Assembly: GCF_963676685.1 (NCBI RefSeq)
Contig: NC_092352.1
Coordinates: forward strand, 27,795,117-27,859,116
From: Mytilus edulis
Lineage: Eukaryota > Mollusca > Bivalvia > Mytilida > Mytilidae
Direction of reading: 5' to 3'
DNA length: 64,000 nucleotides
Position 1 is the first letter of the stretch. Every line of letters starts with the position of its first letter. The translations under genes and the position numbers were made by a program. Under the pieces are notes generated by a model that saw nothing but the letters and a program-made list of their open reading frames with translations, ran no database searches and was not told the DNA's origin. Below, in pieces: positions 34,288 through 45,087 of this stretch.

Positions 34288-37200
34288 TTGAAAAAGATTT
34301 CAATTTCAAAAATTTCAAATGAATGGGAAAAAATTACCTCTGACAAATTCATTTTAGACATAGTAAGCCATTGTCATATAGAGTTCATAGATAATGTTGA
34401 ACCTAAGCAAGACAATTTTAATGTAAAATCTGTCTTTAACTCAAAAGAAAGTGATATTGTTTCAAATGAAATTCAAAAGTTACTGGCAATTGATGTTATT
34501 AAAGAAGTTCAGTCAATGAAAGACCAGTTTTTATCGCCTATATTTTTAAGGCCAAAAAAGAATGGAGAATATAGAATGATTTTGAATCTTAAGAAGTTAA
34601 ATGAATACATTGGGTATCATCATTTTAAAATGGACACTTTTGAAAGTGCCATTAAACTTGTAACTTACAAATCATATATGGCTTCTATTGATTTAAGACA
34701 TGCTTACTATAGTGTTCCAATTGCAGAGGAACATCAAAAGTTTTTACGGTTTTATTGGAACGGAAAACTTTTTCAATACACATGCTTACCTAATGGGATT
34801 TCCTCCGCACCTAGAATATTTACTAAATTATTAAAACCTGTTTACTCTAGTCTTAGAGTTTTTAGTCCGGCGGCTTTGTAAAAAATTGTGCACATCCTGT
34901 TACAAGCATGAAATTTGGCATAGACCTTCCTCAACTATTACTCTTTTATTTCAGATAGGGAGGCATTTGAAAAAAAATGTCTCACTTCCGGTAAAATCCA
35001 AAATGGCGGACGTTATACTTAAACAGCCCAATATCGAAGACTAGCGTGTAAAAATGTCCTATTATCATGCTACTATCATAATATTTGGTACAGACCTTTG
35101 TGTTTTACTACTTTTGGATAAATTGAATAGATAAGATGTCTTCAGAAACCCCACTTCCGGTTAAAATCCAATATGGCGGACATTGTACTTAAATAAGCTT
35201 ATTTTTTAGGGAGGGTAATTGAAATGTGTTTTAACGTATTGCTACTATAATTCTATTGTGTATGAACCTTTCTTTGGTGCTTCTGATGGAGACAATGTAT
35301 AAGACATATGTCTTAAAAACCCTTACTTTCGGAAATATCCAAAATGGCGGACAGAGAAATATCAATTTTTTATTCAAATTTTCAACTTTCTTCAAAATGT
35401 AAAGAAAATGATTTTATTTTGTGCTGGTCATTAAACTTTTGGCTTTAAGTTATCCCCAAAACCACTTATTCTAGCATGTTGTAAATGCTAAGATATAAAG
35501 TTGACACTTCCGGTAAAAATATGACGTAAATTTTAAAGATGAGTCCTCAATCTATTTCTTCGATGTAGAGTTTTGGATAGATTGATTTAAAAAAAATAAA
35601 ATCACTATAGTACTAAAAAATATTTAAAACTACTTCTATTTGGCCAAGAATACATGCTTATTCACAATCACCACCACATGCACACAAGGCAGTGCAAGGG
35701 AGACCCGATTTTACACATTAAAAATAACCGCGGCATCCTTTCTTACATCCATAATGTACAAGCTTCTGAAAAAATGATGAGGTCTCAGAAAGAGTTTTTT
35801 TTTTAAAGGGACCCTCTTTGTCCCTTCGCAATCCATTAGTGACAAGACTAGGTAGCATAAGAGTCAATCCAAAGCTCGTCTCACTAAACACCTGCATTAG
35901 TATATTACACGTTTTACATGCGTGAAAAGACTAGAACAAGTCGTGGGAATAGCCTCACTTAAAATGAGATTTCCCTTTTGTGCAAAAATTGACTTTCTTG
36001 GTTCGTTAATCATGTTAGATCTGATAAGTTTGTACAGTACAACCCCGGTGATTTAGGCTGATCAATCATCATTCTTTATGTTAAAGTTACATCTTCAAAT
36101 ACCATTAATGTCTCCCACGCAGTCTTTTTTTCCCTTTTCAAGCAAAGAGAGAACAGTATCACAACCCGTCATAAGGTATTGGTCAGAAATAAAAGTGTGT
36201 GATCACTCATTGCCTAGTGCATTTGAAAGGCCATTGATAGATATTAATCCAAAGATTTTTGCCTCCCAAATTACAATCAATAGTTCGTCTGCCCCTTTGT
36301 TACGGAATAGCGAAATACTGGTAGTTTTAAATCTGCTAAAAGAAGCAAGGGCAACATTTAGGGGAAAGGGAATACACAGACGAACCCAGGATTAAAAACA
36401 TCCTCAAAGATGGGAAAGTTTTCTGAGAGATGACGACAGTAAGAAAGAACTTTTAAGTTTTCATTCACAGGAGCTTGCTCAATACAATTTTGAGTACAAG
36501 GTAGTTGAAGCAACAAATGCTCAGGATGTTTAGTGTTATCCACCACTTGATGATGTTATAAGTTTAGCACCATGTTTACACGAAGAGACTGACACTAGAA
36601 TCAAGATAGATGTGTCTGATGCAGTGAAACATAGACTTAACTGAGTCATGACTCAAACAGTCGATACTGATGTCATTGCTGTTTCGCTATTCCGTGACAT
36701 AGGGCAGACAAACTTTGGTTTGCATTTAGAAGGGGGAAAGTATAAGATATATATCAATCAATGACCTTTCAAATGCACTAGGCATTAAAAGATAACACGT
36801 TCGCTGGAAAAGGAACTGCGTTGGTGACATTAATGGAGTTTGAAGATGTGACTATAGCATTTAGAATGATGATTGACCAGCCAACATCACCATATGGATT
36901 TGATGTTTAATGTCATTGAAAACGATACGTGGTTTTGTTGGAAGATAAAAAAAAAAGAAACAGATTAGGTTAACAAGGCAAGAAAATATGTGTTTTTGCA
37001 GAATTTATTAAGATGTGAGAAACAATACCACAGTCTTTGTAAATGTTGGAAATCAGCTCTCCGATTGTGAATTGCGGCCTACTGAGTATGCTGATTGGGT
37101 ATTATGTCCTTACCTAAATAAAATACCTTAAACTGAAATACGAGTGGATGAAGTCTTGGATTCGTATGGTAGTTATAGCAACAAATGGTCAGGATATTCT

Positions 37201-39195
37201 ATCTTATCCACCACGTAATGTATTTCAAGTTCAGCACCAAGTTCACATTTAGAGGCAGACACTAAAATCATGGTGCATGTGTCTGATGCAGTGAAACACG
37301 CACTTAAACGAGTCATGATTCGAACCGTCGTAAATGATGATGTTGTCAATACTGTTTCGCTATTCCGTGACATAGGGGTAGACGTTGTGTTTGGGAGGGC
37401 AAAAGACTTTGGATTAATATCTATCAATGGCCTTTCAAATGCACTAGGCAATGAGTGATCTGGGTGATCTGAAACATTTATTGTTATCCATGTCTTTACC
37501 TGTTGTGATATGGTTCTCTCTTTGCTTGAAAGGGGAGAAAAGACTATGTGGGAGACATTGATTGCATTTGAAGATGTGACTTTAACAAAAAGAATGATGA
37601 GTAATCAGACTAAATCACCGGGGTTTTACTGTAAGATCGCACAAACTTAGCAGATGGGTATAACATGGTTAACGAAGCAAGAAAATAACTATTTGCGCAA
37701 CAGGGACGGCTTTTCGAGGCTATTCCCTCAACTTGGTCTAGTCTTTTCCAGCATGTAAATAATGCAATATACTTAGGCAGGTGTTTAGGGAGACGAGCTT
37801 GGGATTGGCTCTTATGCTACCCACTCCAGGCGGGGACAAAGAGGATAACTTTTGAAAGGCCTCATCATTTTGTCAAAAGCTTATACATTGTGGATGTAAG
37901 AAAGGATTCCGCGGTCATTTTTAATGTGGAAAATCGGGTATCCCGTGCACTGTGATGTGTGCATGTCATGGTGACTGTGAATAAACATGTATTCTAGGCC
38001 AAATAGTAATAATTTTAAATAATTTTTAGTTCTATATTGATTTTATTTTGTTTTAATCAATCTATCCAAAACTCTAAATCGAAGAAATAGATTGAGGACT
38101 CATCTTTGAAATTTACGTCATATTTTTAACCGGAAGTGTCAACTTTATATCTAAATATTTACAACATGCTAGAATAAGTGGTTTTGAGAATAACTTTAAG
38201 CCAAAAGTTTAATGACCAGCACAAAATAAAATCATTTCTTTACATATTGAAAAAAATGAAAATTTGAATAAAAAATTGATATTTCTCTGTCCGCCATTTT
38301 GGATATACCCGGAAGAAAGGGTTTTTAAGACATATGTCTTATGCATTGTATCCATCAGAAACACCAAAGAAAGGTTCATACACAATGTAATGATAGTAGC
38401 AATACGTTAAAACACATTTCAGTTACCCTCCCTAAAAAATAAGCTTATTTAAGTACAATGTCAGCCATATTGGATTTTAACCGAAAGTGGGGTTTCTGAA
38501 GACATCTAATCTATTTAATTTATCCAAAAGTAGTAAAAAACAAAGGTCTGTACCAAATATTATGATAGTAGCATGATAATAACACATTTTTACACGTTAG
38601 CCTTCGATATTGGGCTGATTTAAGTATGACGTCCGCCATTTTGGATTTTACCGGAAGTGAGACATTTTTTTCAAATGCCTTCCTATCTGAAATAAAAGAG
38701 TAATAGTTGAGGAAGGTCTATGCCAAATTTCATGCTTGTAACAGGATGTGCACAATTCGTCTGAAATATGCTTGTAGCCGCCGGACTATTTAGGTCATGT
38801 GAATGTTGGTTACATAGATGATAGTCTTTTATTATGAGAGACTATAGAAGAATGCAATAAAAATGTAAATGACACAATTGAATTAATGTCAAAATTAGGA
38901 TTTGTCATACATGAAGACAAATCGGTTTTTCAACCATCAAAACAAATAATATTCTTGGGTAACATTATTGATTCAGAAAATATGATTAAAACTCTTACTG
39001 AAGACAAAAAACAAAACCTAGTAAAAGAATGTAAATGGTTACTGCAGAGAAACTTAGCTAAGATTAGAGATGTAGCAAAAGTCATTGGACTTATAGTATC
39101 CTCTTTTTCTGCAGTCGAATTCGGTAAATTGTTTTATCGTAACCCTGAAAAGGAAAAAAATTATAGCCTTAAAAAACTCAAAAGGAGATTTTGAA
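34288..39195 (+). pseudogene. DIRS reverse transcriptase, split by a foldback element
   Basis: The N-terminal half at 34288-34863 shows FLSPIFLRPKKNGEYRMILN, MASIDLRHAYYSVPI and the FQYTCLPNGISSAPRIFTKL block. The C-terminal half resumes at 38788 with GHVNVGYIDDSLL (catalytic YIDD at 38811-38822) and runs to RDVAKVIGLIVSSF. An in-frame TGA follows the YIDD box by a few codons. 34864-38787 is the inserted foldback element. A family-A element then cuts the link to RNase H. Confidence 0.88.
34864..38787. mobile_element. Giant foldback DNA transposon with about 1.45-kb inverted repeats
   Basis: Ends AGTCCGGCGGC / GCCGCCGGACT. Left arm about 34864-36323, right arm about 37346-38787, inverted copies over nearly their whole length with modest divergence. 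The right arm retains fragments of a transposon gene: a 62-codon frame at 37270-37458 (VSDAVKHALKRVMIRTV, then FRDIG and ISINGLSNALG), and near 37889-37984 a decayed Cys-rich CXC-like end (CGCKKGFRGHF, MCACHGDCE, stop). The centre (about 36583-36790) holds another diverged direct copy of that segment. It probably arose by inverted duplication of the 3' end of an autonomous element. No clear target duplication. Confidence 0.85.
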
Positions 39196-39224
39196 CCTAT
39201 TGCAACTAAAATTTTCAATTACAA

Positions 39225-41048
39225 ACACGTTTGCAGGATCTCGATATTGACGACTTCAAGGCTAAATCTCCTGATTGCACTTATGCTAGTTCCCAATTCA
39301 CATATAATCCTGCTGGCCACGTTATTACCGGTGACCTCAACATTGTTAATAACACTTCTCTACGAAATGTGTTATCGAAAGGTCCGAAATATCGTGAGCC
39401 TAAATCCATCAATTGGAAATACAACTTTAAAATGTTGATGGATTCAGTTGAGGATTATGCCAGGCAGTTTTTGTATGTAAAACTCAATACATTAACTGCT
39501 TGTTAAACGAATTAGGTATTGACAATTCACTTGGAAACTCAACATATACCCTCACGACACTTACCCAAGAGGAAATCCTGGATAATCATAGGTTTGTTCT
39601 GTGTTCCTTTGGTATTTCAACCAAAGATGAAGAACTGGATCTGCCATCACCGTATTGGATACCTAAACTACATAAGTGTCCTTACAAACAACGGTATATT
39701 GCTGGGTCTTCCAAGTGCTCCACGAAACCTCTTTCTAAATTATTAACATCTATTTTATCAGCAATCAAAGACGGGCTTCAGAGTTATTGTGAAACTGCCT
39801 ATTCTAGAGGGGGCGTGAATCAGATGTGGATACTTAAAAATTCCAAAGATATTTTAGAGTACATACAATCTAACTCTCTTTCATCTTGTAACAGTATTAA
39901 AACATTTGACTTTTCTACTCTGTACACTAGTATTCCACATTCCAAACTAAAAGAGAAATTGAAAGAATTGGTATTGCTTTGCTTCGTAAAAAAGAATGGC
40001 CAACGTAGATACAAGTATCTTGTCTTAGGGAGGGATAAATCCTACTTTGTAAAGGATCACTCTGATTCGAACAAAAAATTCTCTCAAACTGATATTATCA
40101 AGATGCTTATTTCTTGATTGACAACATATTTGTTACGTTTTTCAACAGACTGTCGGCATTCCAATGGGAACAAACTGTGCCCCTCTACTTGCCGACTTGT
40201 TTCTTTATTATTATGAGGCTGACTTCATGCAGGAACTTCTTAGGAAGAAAGATAAGAAGTTAGCAATATCCTTTAACTCTACTTTTCGCTATATAGATGA
40301 TGTTCTTTCACTAAATAATTCAAAATTTGGTGACTATCCAATCGAGCTAGAGATGAAGGATACTACAGATACAGTTAAGTCGGCCTCATATCTTGACTTA
40401 CATCTAGAAATTGACAATGAGGGTCGGTTGAAAACAAAACTTTGCGACAAAAGAGATGATTTCAGCTTTCAAATTGTGAACTTTCCATTTCTAAGTAGCA
40501 ACATTCCAGCAGCACCTGCATACGGGTTATATATCTGCCAATTGATACGATATTCCCGTGCTTGCATTTCCTATCATGATTTTCTTGATAGAGGGTTGCT
40601 GCTCACAAGGAAGCTATTAAACCAAGAGTTCCAAAAGGTGAAGTTGAAATCATCCCTTCGTAAATTTTACGGACGCTACACGAGTTGGTTGACCGTTATG
40701 GAATAACCGTTTCACAAATGATATCGGATATGTTACTTACGTCGTAACTACAATTCCCTTCCCTTTCATGAATGTGACCTACCGAATTAGACCATTTACC
40801 GGATTTGTTATCACAAAAGCAACACGACGGGTGCCGCATGTGGAGCAGGATCTGCTTACCCTTCCGGAGCACCTGAGATCACCCCTAGTTGTTTGGTGGG
40901 GTTCGTGTTGTTTATTCTTTAGTTTTCTATGTTGTGTCGTGTGTGCTGTTGTTTGTTTGTCTTTTTCATTTTTTAGCCATGGCGTTGTCAGTTTGTTTTA
41001 GATTTATGAGTTTGACTGTCCCTTTGGTATCTTTCGTCCCTCCTTTGA
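39225..41048 (+). mobile_element. Family-A Penelope-like retroelement, most complete copy (inside the DIRS)
   Basis: The only copy that keeps the N-terminal part: 39231-39506 (LQDLDIDDFKAKSPDCTYAS, LSKGPKYREPKSINWKYNF). RT continues at 39500-40114 (YWIPKLHKCPYKQRYIAGSS, FDFSTLYTSIPHSKLKEKL) and 40164-40706 (MGTNCAPLLADLFLYYYEAD, FRYIDDVLSLN). The YIDD box at about 40288-40300 is intact, but frame breaks occur near 39500, 40115-40160 and 40670. The tail ends 'tcgtccctcctttg'. It has no GIY-YIG domain. It interrupts the DIRS between RT and RNase H. Confidence 0.9.
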
Positions 41049-41149
41049 ACAAAGCATGCTTATTTCTAATCAGATGAAAGGAGATTTAAAATGGTGGGTT
41101 GCTAATGTGTCTACTGAATTAAGACATATAAGCCATGGCAGTCCACAAA

Positions 41150-41522
41150 TTGTGATTCAGATGCCTCATTATTAGGATGGGGTGGCATATTAAGTGATAA
41201 TGAAATTGGAGGTAGATGGACAGATGAGGAATCAAAAAATCACATAAATTATTTAGAAATATTAGCTATATATTTTACCATTTTAAAATCCTTTCTTCAT
41301 CTGATCATAAATAAGCATGTGAAGGTTCTTACAGACAATACTACGGCAGTGGCCTACATATCAAAAATGGGCGGCACAAAGTCCATAGATTGCAATACAA
41401 TTTCAAGACAGATTTGGTTGTTTTGTAAAGATAATGACATCTGGTTGACATGCACTCATATAGCAGGCAAAGACGATCTAGCAGACAAAAAATCTAGAGA
41501 ATTTGATGACAAATTAGAATAG
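41150..41522 (+). pseudogene. DIRS RNase H domain
   Basis: Open for most of its length. The first catalytic Asp is in SDASLLGWGG (41153 on), the Glu in INYLEILAI and the later Asp in VLTDNTTAVAYISKMGG. It ends HIAGKDDLADKKSREFD, then a stop. The link to the RT is broken by the family-A insertion. Confidence 0.85.
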
Positions 41523-41559
41523 AAAAAAAATGGAAAGGTCTGTTTTTGACCAATTATGT

Positions 41560-41950
41560 ACTTTGTGGTAAAGGCCAGACATTGATTTGTTTGCATCTAG
41601 ATTAAACTTCCAATTAGAAAATTACTGCTCTTGGAAGCCAGATCCATTATCTGCATTTATTGATGCATTTAGTATAAATTGGTCATATTTTCAGTTTGTC
41701 TATTTGTTTCCTTTTTTCAGTTTATTGAGCCGGTGCATTTTCAATATCAGAGAGGACGGTACAAGAGGAGTAGTAATAGCTCCATTTTGGCAGACACAAA
41801 CTTGGTTTCCAAGACTAATGCAGCTGTTAACAGACAACCCAATCGTTCTTCCAAAGAGCAAGAAGATTTTGAATCTTCCTCACGATCCACAATCTATTCA
41901 TCCTTTACTCAAGAAAATGAAACTAATTGCATGTCCAGTGTCAGGAGTAG
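41560..41950 (+). pseudogene. DIRS region after RNase H (the 'MT' region)
   Basis: Open frame from 41587: FASRLNFQLENYCSWKPDP, then AFSINWS, FPFFSLLSR, VVIAPFWQTQTWFPRL and HPLLKKMKLIACPVSG. This block follows RNase H in DIRS elements and is often labelled a methyltransferase-like domain; I cannot confirm methyltransferase motifs. The recombinase frame overlaps its 3' part in another register, as is usual for DIRS. Confidence 0.65.
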
Positions 41951-42792
41951 CTTCAGAGAACGAGGATTTTCTAAAGAAACAACCCACATACTCATGTCGT
42001 CTTGGAAATCAAGTACAAAGAAACAGTACCAAGTTTATATCAGGAAATGGTTCAAATATTGTAACAAAAAACATATTAATTGCTTTCAAATTTCTGTAGG
42101 AACAGTGCTTGAATTTTTTACAACTTTATTTAAGGAAGGTAATTTAGGTTATAGTAGTTTAAATCTAGCTCGAGGAGCTCTTTCGTCTTTAGGACTTACT
42201 ATTGACAGTATTCCAGTTGAACGTCATTCAATGGTGATACGATATATATATAAAAGGAATTTTTAATCTTCGTCCACTCAGACCTAGATATGAATCTACA
42301 TGGGACGTTAGTAAAGTACTTCATTTTTTGCGTAGCCTATCACCAGTGAAATATTTAAAATTGAAAGATTTAACATTAAAACTTACGATGTTAATAGCGT
42401 TGACAAATGCAGCTCTAGCTCAATCAATTCATTTAATGAATGTTAATCATGTACATAAAGTGAAAGAAGAATTTATTTTTGTTTTGAATGAACTTGTTAA
42501 ACAAAGCCGACCTGGTTATAAGGAGCCAACTGTAAATATAAAGGCTTACCCTCCAGATAGGAGACTTTTTGTATATACTGTGTATAAAGAATATGTATTT
42601 CGTATCAAGAGATACAATTTCTAGATGGATAAAAGTAGTATTGGCAAAAGTTAATATTGACACAACAATTTTCAAAGCTCACAATGTTAGATCTGCATCA
42701 GTTTCTAAAGCAAAAATGAATGCAGTGCCTATTTCTCGTATCTTACAAAAAGCAGGATGGTCAGATGCAAAAACATTTGCAAAAGTTTTATA
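41930..42792 (+). pseudogene. DIRS tyrosine recombinase, broken
   Basis: N-terminal core-binding part in the frame 41679-42263 (SWKSSTKKQYQVYIRKWFKY), then LRPLRPRYESTWDVSKVLHF with a shift near 42265, the helix carrying NAALAQSIHLMNV, a second shift near 42600, and HNVRSASVSKAKM (HxxR at 42680-42691). Where related recombinases have an Arg, this copy reads Leu (NAALAQS), so the first catalytic Arg is probably lost. A nearby FYNKK could supply the Tyr after the stop near 42792. Confidence 0.78.
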
Positions 42793-42913
42793 ATAAAAAG
42801 ATTGAAAAAGATGAAAATTCTTTCAGCTTTAATGTGTTGAAGAATTAATCTTAAGGTAAGACATTATATATTTCTTATCTTAAGTATTCAGTTTTATCAA
42901 TATGGCTTTAAAG

Positions 42914-43032
42914 TCTCATTTGGTCCCGGAAGTGTTACAACGAAATAAAATATAACAATTAAACGAGTCTTGCCTTGGTAAAAGGCGAAGTTTAATTGTA
43001 ATTTTATGAGTTGTGTAAACACTGAAGGGATT
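42914..43032 (+). repeat. DIRS internal complementary region
   Basis: The first half (42914-42951) is the reverse complement of the element's left end (32750-32787). The second half (42954-43032) is the reverse complement of its right end (about 43998-44079). The two ends sit side by side, as in a circular-junction template. The second half also folds on itself (CAATTAAAC ... GTTTAATTG). Confidence 0.88.
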
Positions 43033-43102
43033 ACATGCCACACACTCCCTCCCTAGTTAAGGGAGACCATTATGTAGTTAATGTGGGTCATATATATATA
43101 TA

Positions 43103-43330
43103 GGTGGTCGTGTGGTCTAGCGGGACGGCTGCAGAGCAGGCGATTTGGTGTCACGATATCACAGTAGCATGGGTTCGAATCCCGGCGAGGGAAGAACCAA
43201 AAATTTGCGAAAGCAAATTTACAGATCTAACATTGTTGGGTTGATGTTTAGACGAGTTGTATATACATTATGTACACAGCCATGTATCACCATCATTGAT
43301 GGCGATCCGATGGATACATCTGTTGTAGAG
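43103..43330 (+). mobile_element. tRNA-derived SINE-like unit 1
   Basis: Pol III A-box-like TGGTCTAGCGGG (43113-43124) and exact B box GGTTCGAATCC (43172-43182) in a tRNA-like head, followed by a tail with 'ttgcgaaagcaaatttacag' and 'gttgggttgatgtttagacg'. It ends near 'ctgttgtagag'. It is too altered to call a functional tRNA. Confidence 0.7.
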
Positions 43331-43543
43331 TTGTCACTGACTCAGACGTACTTATAAATATAATTATTTTCTGTTACTGTATATTACATTAATTTGTAGG
43401 ATCCTTTACTATAGATAATTTAGCTGATCTGTATCAATAACATCTTCATGCCTTATATATCATGTACTGCAGTACTCCGCTAGATTAAAACTGACGAGGA
43501 AAGGTAACACACGGCCAGCGAAAGCTCCTTTTTTGAGAGCCCA

Positions 43544-43771
43544 GGTGGTCGTGTGGTCTAGAAGGACGGCTACAGTGCAGGCGATTTGGTGTCACGATAT
43601 CACAGTAGCATGGTTTCGAATCTCGGCGAGGGAAGAACCAAAAATTTGCGAAAGCAAATTTACAGATCTAACATTGTTGGGTTGATGTTTAGACGAGTTG
43701 TATATACATTATGTACTCAGCCATGTATCACCATCATTGATGGCGATCCGATGGATACATCTGTTGTAGAG
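43544..43771 (+). mobile_element. tRNA-derived SINE-like unit 2
   Basis: Near-identical to unit 1 over its full length, but the B box has mutated (GGTTTCGAATCT). It ends exactly at 'tctgttgtagag', where unit 3 begins. Confidence 0.7.
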
Positions 43772-43899
43772 ACGGCTGCAGTGCAGGCGATTTGGTGTCA
43801 CGATATCACAGTAGCATGGGTTCGAATCCCGGCGAGGGAAGAACCAAAAATTTGCGAAAGCAAATTTACAGATCTGACATTGTTGGGTTGATATTTAGA
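43772..43899 (+). mobile_element. tRNA-derived SINE-like unit 3, head-truncated
   Basis: Starts inside the tRNA-like head ('acggctgcagtgcaggcgat', no A box), keeps an intact B box GGTTCGAATCC and the tail, and runs into a (TA)n microsatellite near 43905. It is joined directly to unit 2, suggesting tandem duplication rather than separate insertion. Confidence 0.65.
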
Positions 43900-43965
43900 C
43901 GAGTTATATATATATATATATATGTATTTCGTTGTTTGTCATACTGATAAAACTTCACTTTGAAG

Positions 43966-44079
43966 ACTGAAGTTCACACATGCGCAGCACAATCTCATTT
44001 AATCCCTTCAGTGTTTACACAACTCATAAAATTACAATTAAACTTCGCCTCTTACCAAGGCAAGACTCGTTTGATTGTT
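43966..44079 (-). repeat. DIRS right inverted terminal repeat
   Basis: ACTGAAGTTCACACATGCGC, then ..ACAATCTCATTT pairs with the left repeat. It continues with an extra stretch of about 50 bp to 44079 that the left end lacks; a longer right repeat is typical of DIRS elements. Its outer part is complemented by 42954-43032. Confidence 0.85.
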
Positions 44080-44760
44080 AAAATATATGAGAAAAACATA
44101 AAAAAATGTGTTTATAGTTTTGATGCAAAGACCCTATAAGTGAATCAATATTAAAGCCAAAATATGCAATCTTTAATGACCTGACAACAGTATCGTAACT
44201 ATATCCCTTCTTAATAAGTCTATTTAAAGGTTTTGTTAGCTTTTGAGGTGAAAACTGACATTTTTGTGCTTTGTAAAGAACATTACCATAAAAGATTGGA
44301 TGTGAAATACCTGAACGTATAAGATGTCTGCATGTTGAGTTATATTTACGAATTATTTCCTTATACCGATGATAAAATTTTGTAAATGTTTTGACTAGTT
44401 TGTGATATGGAAAGCCCTGGTGTAATAATTTTTCAGTAATACATAAATTTCTCTCGCTAAAATCTAATACGTTGTTACATACACGAGCGAATCGTACAAG
44501 TTGAGATATATAAACACCATAAGATGGTGACAAGGGAACGTCATCATCTAAAAATGGATAATTAACGATAGGAAATGAAGTCATCTCTTTTATCATAAAT
44601 TTTTGTATTAAGCTTCCTGTTAATGATATAGATATCAAGATCGAGGAAAAGGCAGTGGTCATTGTTAGAATTAGCTTTATTTAAAGTAAGGATAAATTTC
44701 TTTAGTATACATACTGAAGTCGTCATTAATGAGAGCCAATATATCATCCAAATATGTACA
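44080..44760 (-). mobile_element. Family-B retroelement copy 2, coding half
   Basis: Continues the copy interrupted at 32749. Minus-strand RT C-terminal region: DKRDDF (44590 region, with a one-frame break between 44600 and 44560), SPSYGVYISQLVRFARV, LCITEKLLHQGFPYHKL, SGISHPIFYGN and LNRLIKKGYSYDTVVRSLK. Further N-terminal sequence (MIYWLSLMTTSVCILKKF) extends to 44747. It has no GIY-YIG domain. Confidence 0.85.
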
Positions 44761-45087
44761 GGAATATTTCACAATCACTCGAACTATATTGTGTATATGC
44801 TCTTTTTTTAGTGTTTTTTTTTTTAGTTCTGGATTTCTTATGTTTAGGTTTCTTTTGAGGAAGCTCGTTTTGTTGTTCGCTTTCTTGCAGGTGGTTGTTA
44901 TGTGTCCTACCCATTTAAATCTGATGTTATAGAAACACCGAGATATTGGCTATTGTCACATGTTGTAGTTCATGTGTAAGTGATAAATTTGTCCTTGTAA
45001 ATTATGTCTGGGCGGACAAATATTACTAGTATAAAAAGTTCATGGTTACAGAATTTACTAGTATATTTAGTCTGATGTTAGTAATAT
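44761..45087. other. Spacer between family-B copy 2 and the CCTAGG array
   Basis: No gene recognised. 45005-45060 contains 'gacaaatattactagtataa', which may be an end of the following array, because 'ttactacggaccaaatttac' near 45970 resembles it. Confidence 0.4.

Larger units (their letters stand above)
32750..44079 (+). mobile_element. DIRS-type tyrosine-recombinase retrotransposon, full-length but broken
   Basis: Order: left inverted terminal repeat (32750-32814), gag-like gene (33033-34259), RT (34288-34863 continuing at 38788-39195), RNase H (about 41150-41522), DIRS 'MT' region (41560-41950), tyrosine recombinase (about 41930-42792), internal complementary region (42914-43032), right inverted repeat (43966-44079). 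No target duplication, as expected for recombinase-based insertion. It is disabled by stops and frameshifts in gag, RT and recombinase, and by two nested insertions (34864-38787 and 39225-41048). Removing these leaves about 5.6 kb, a normal DIRS length. It is inserted in a family-B element. Confidence 0.9.

Noticed and set aside
43107..43195. Functional tRNA gene
   Set aside because: A and B boxes are good, but I could not fold a proper acceptor and anticodon arm, and the unit recurs with a common tail, so it is SINE-like.
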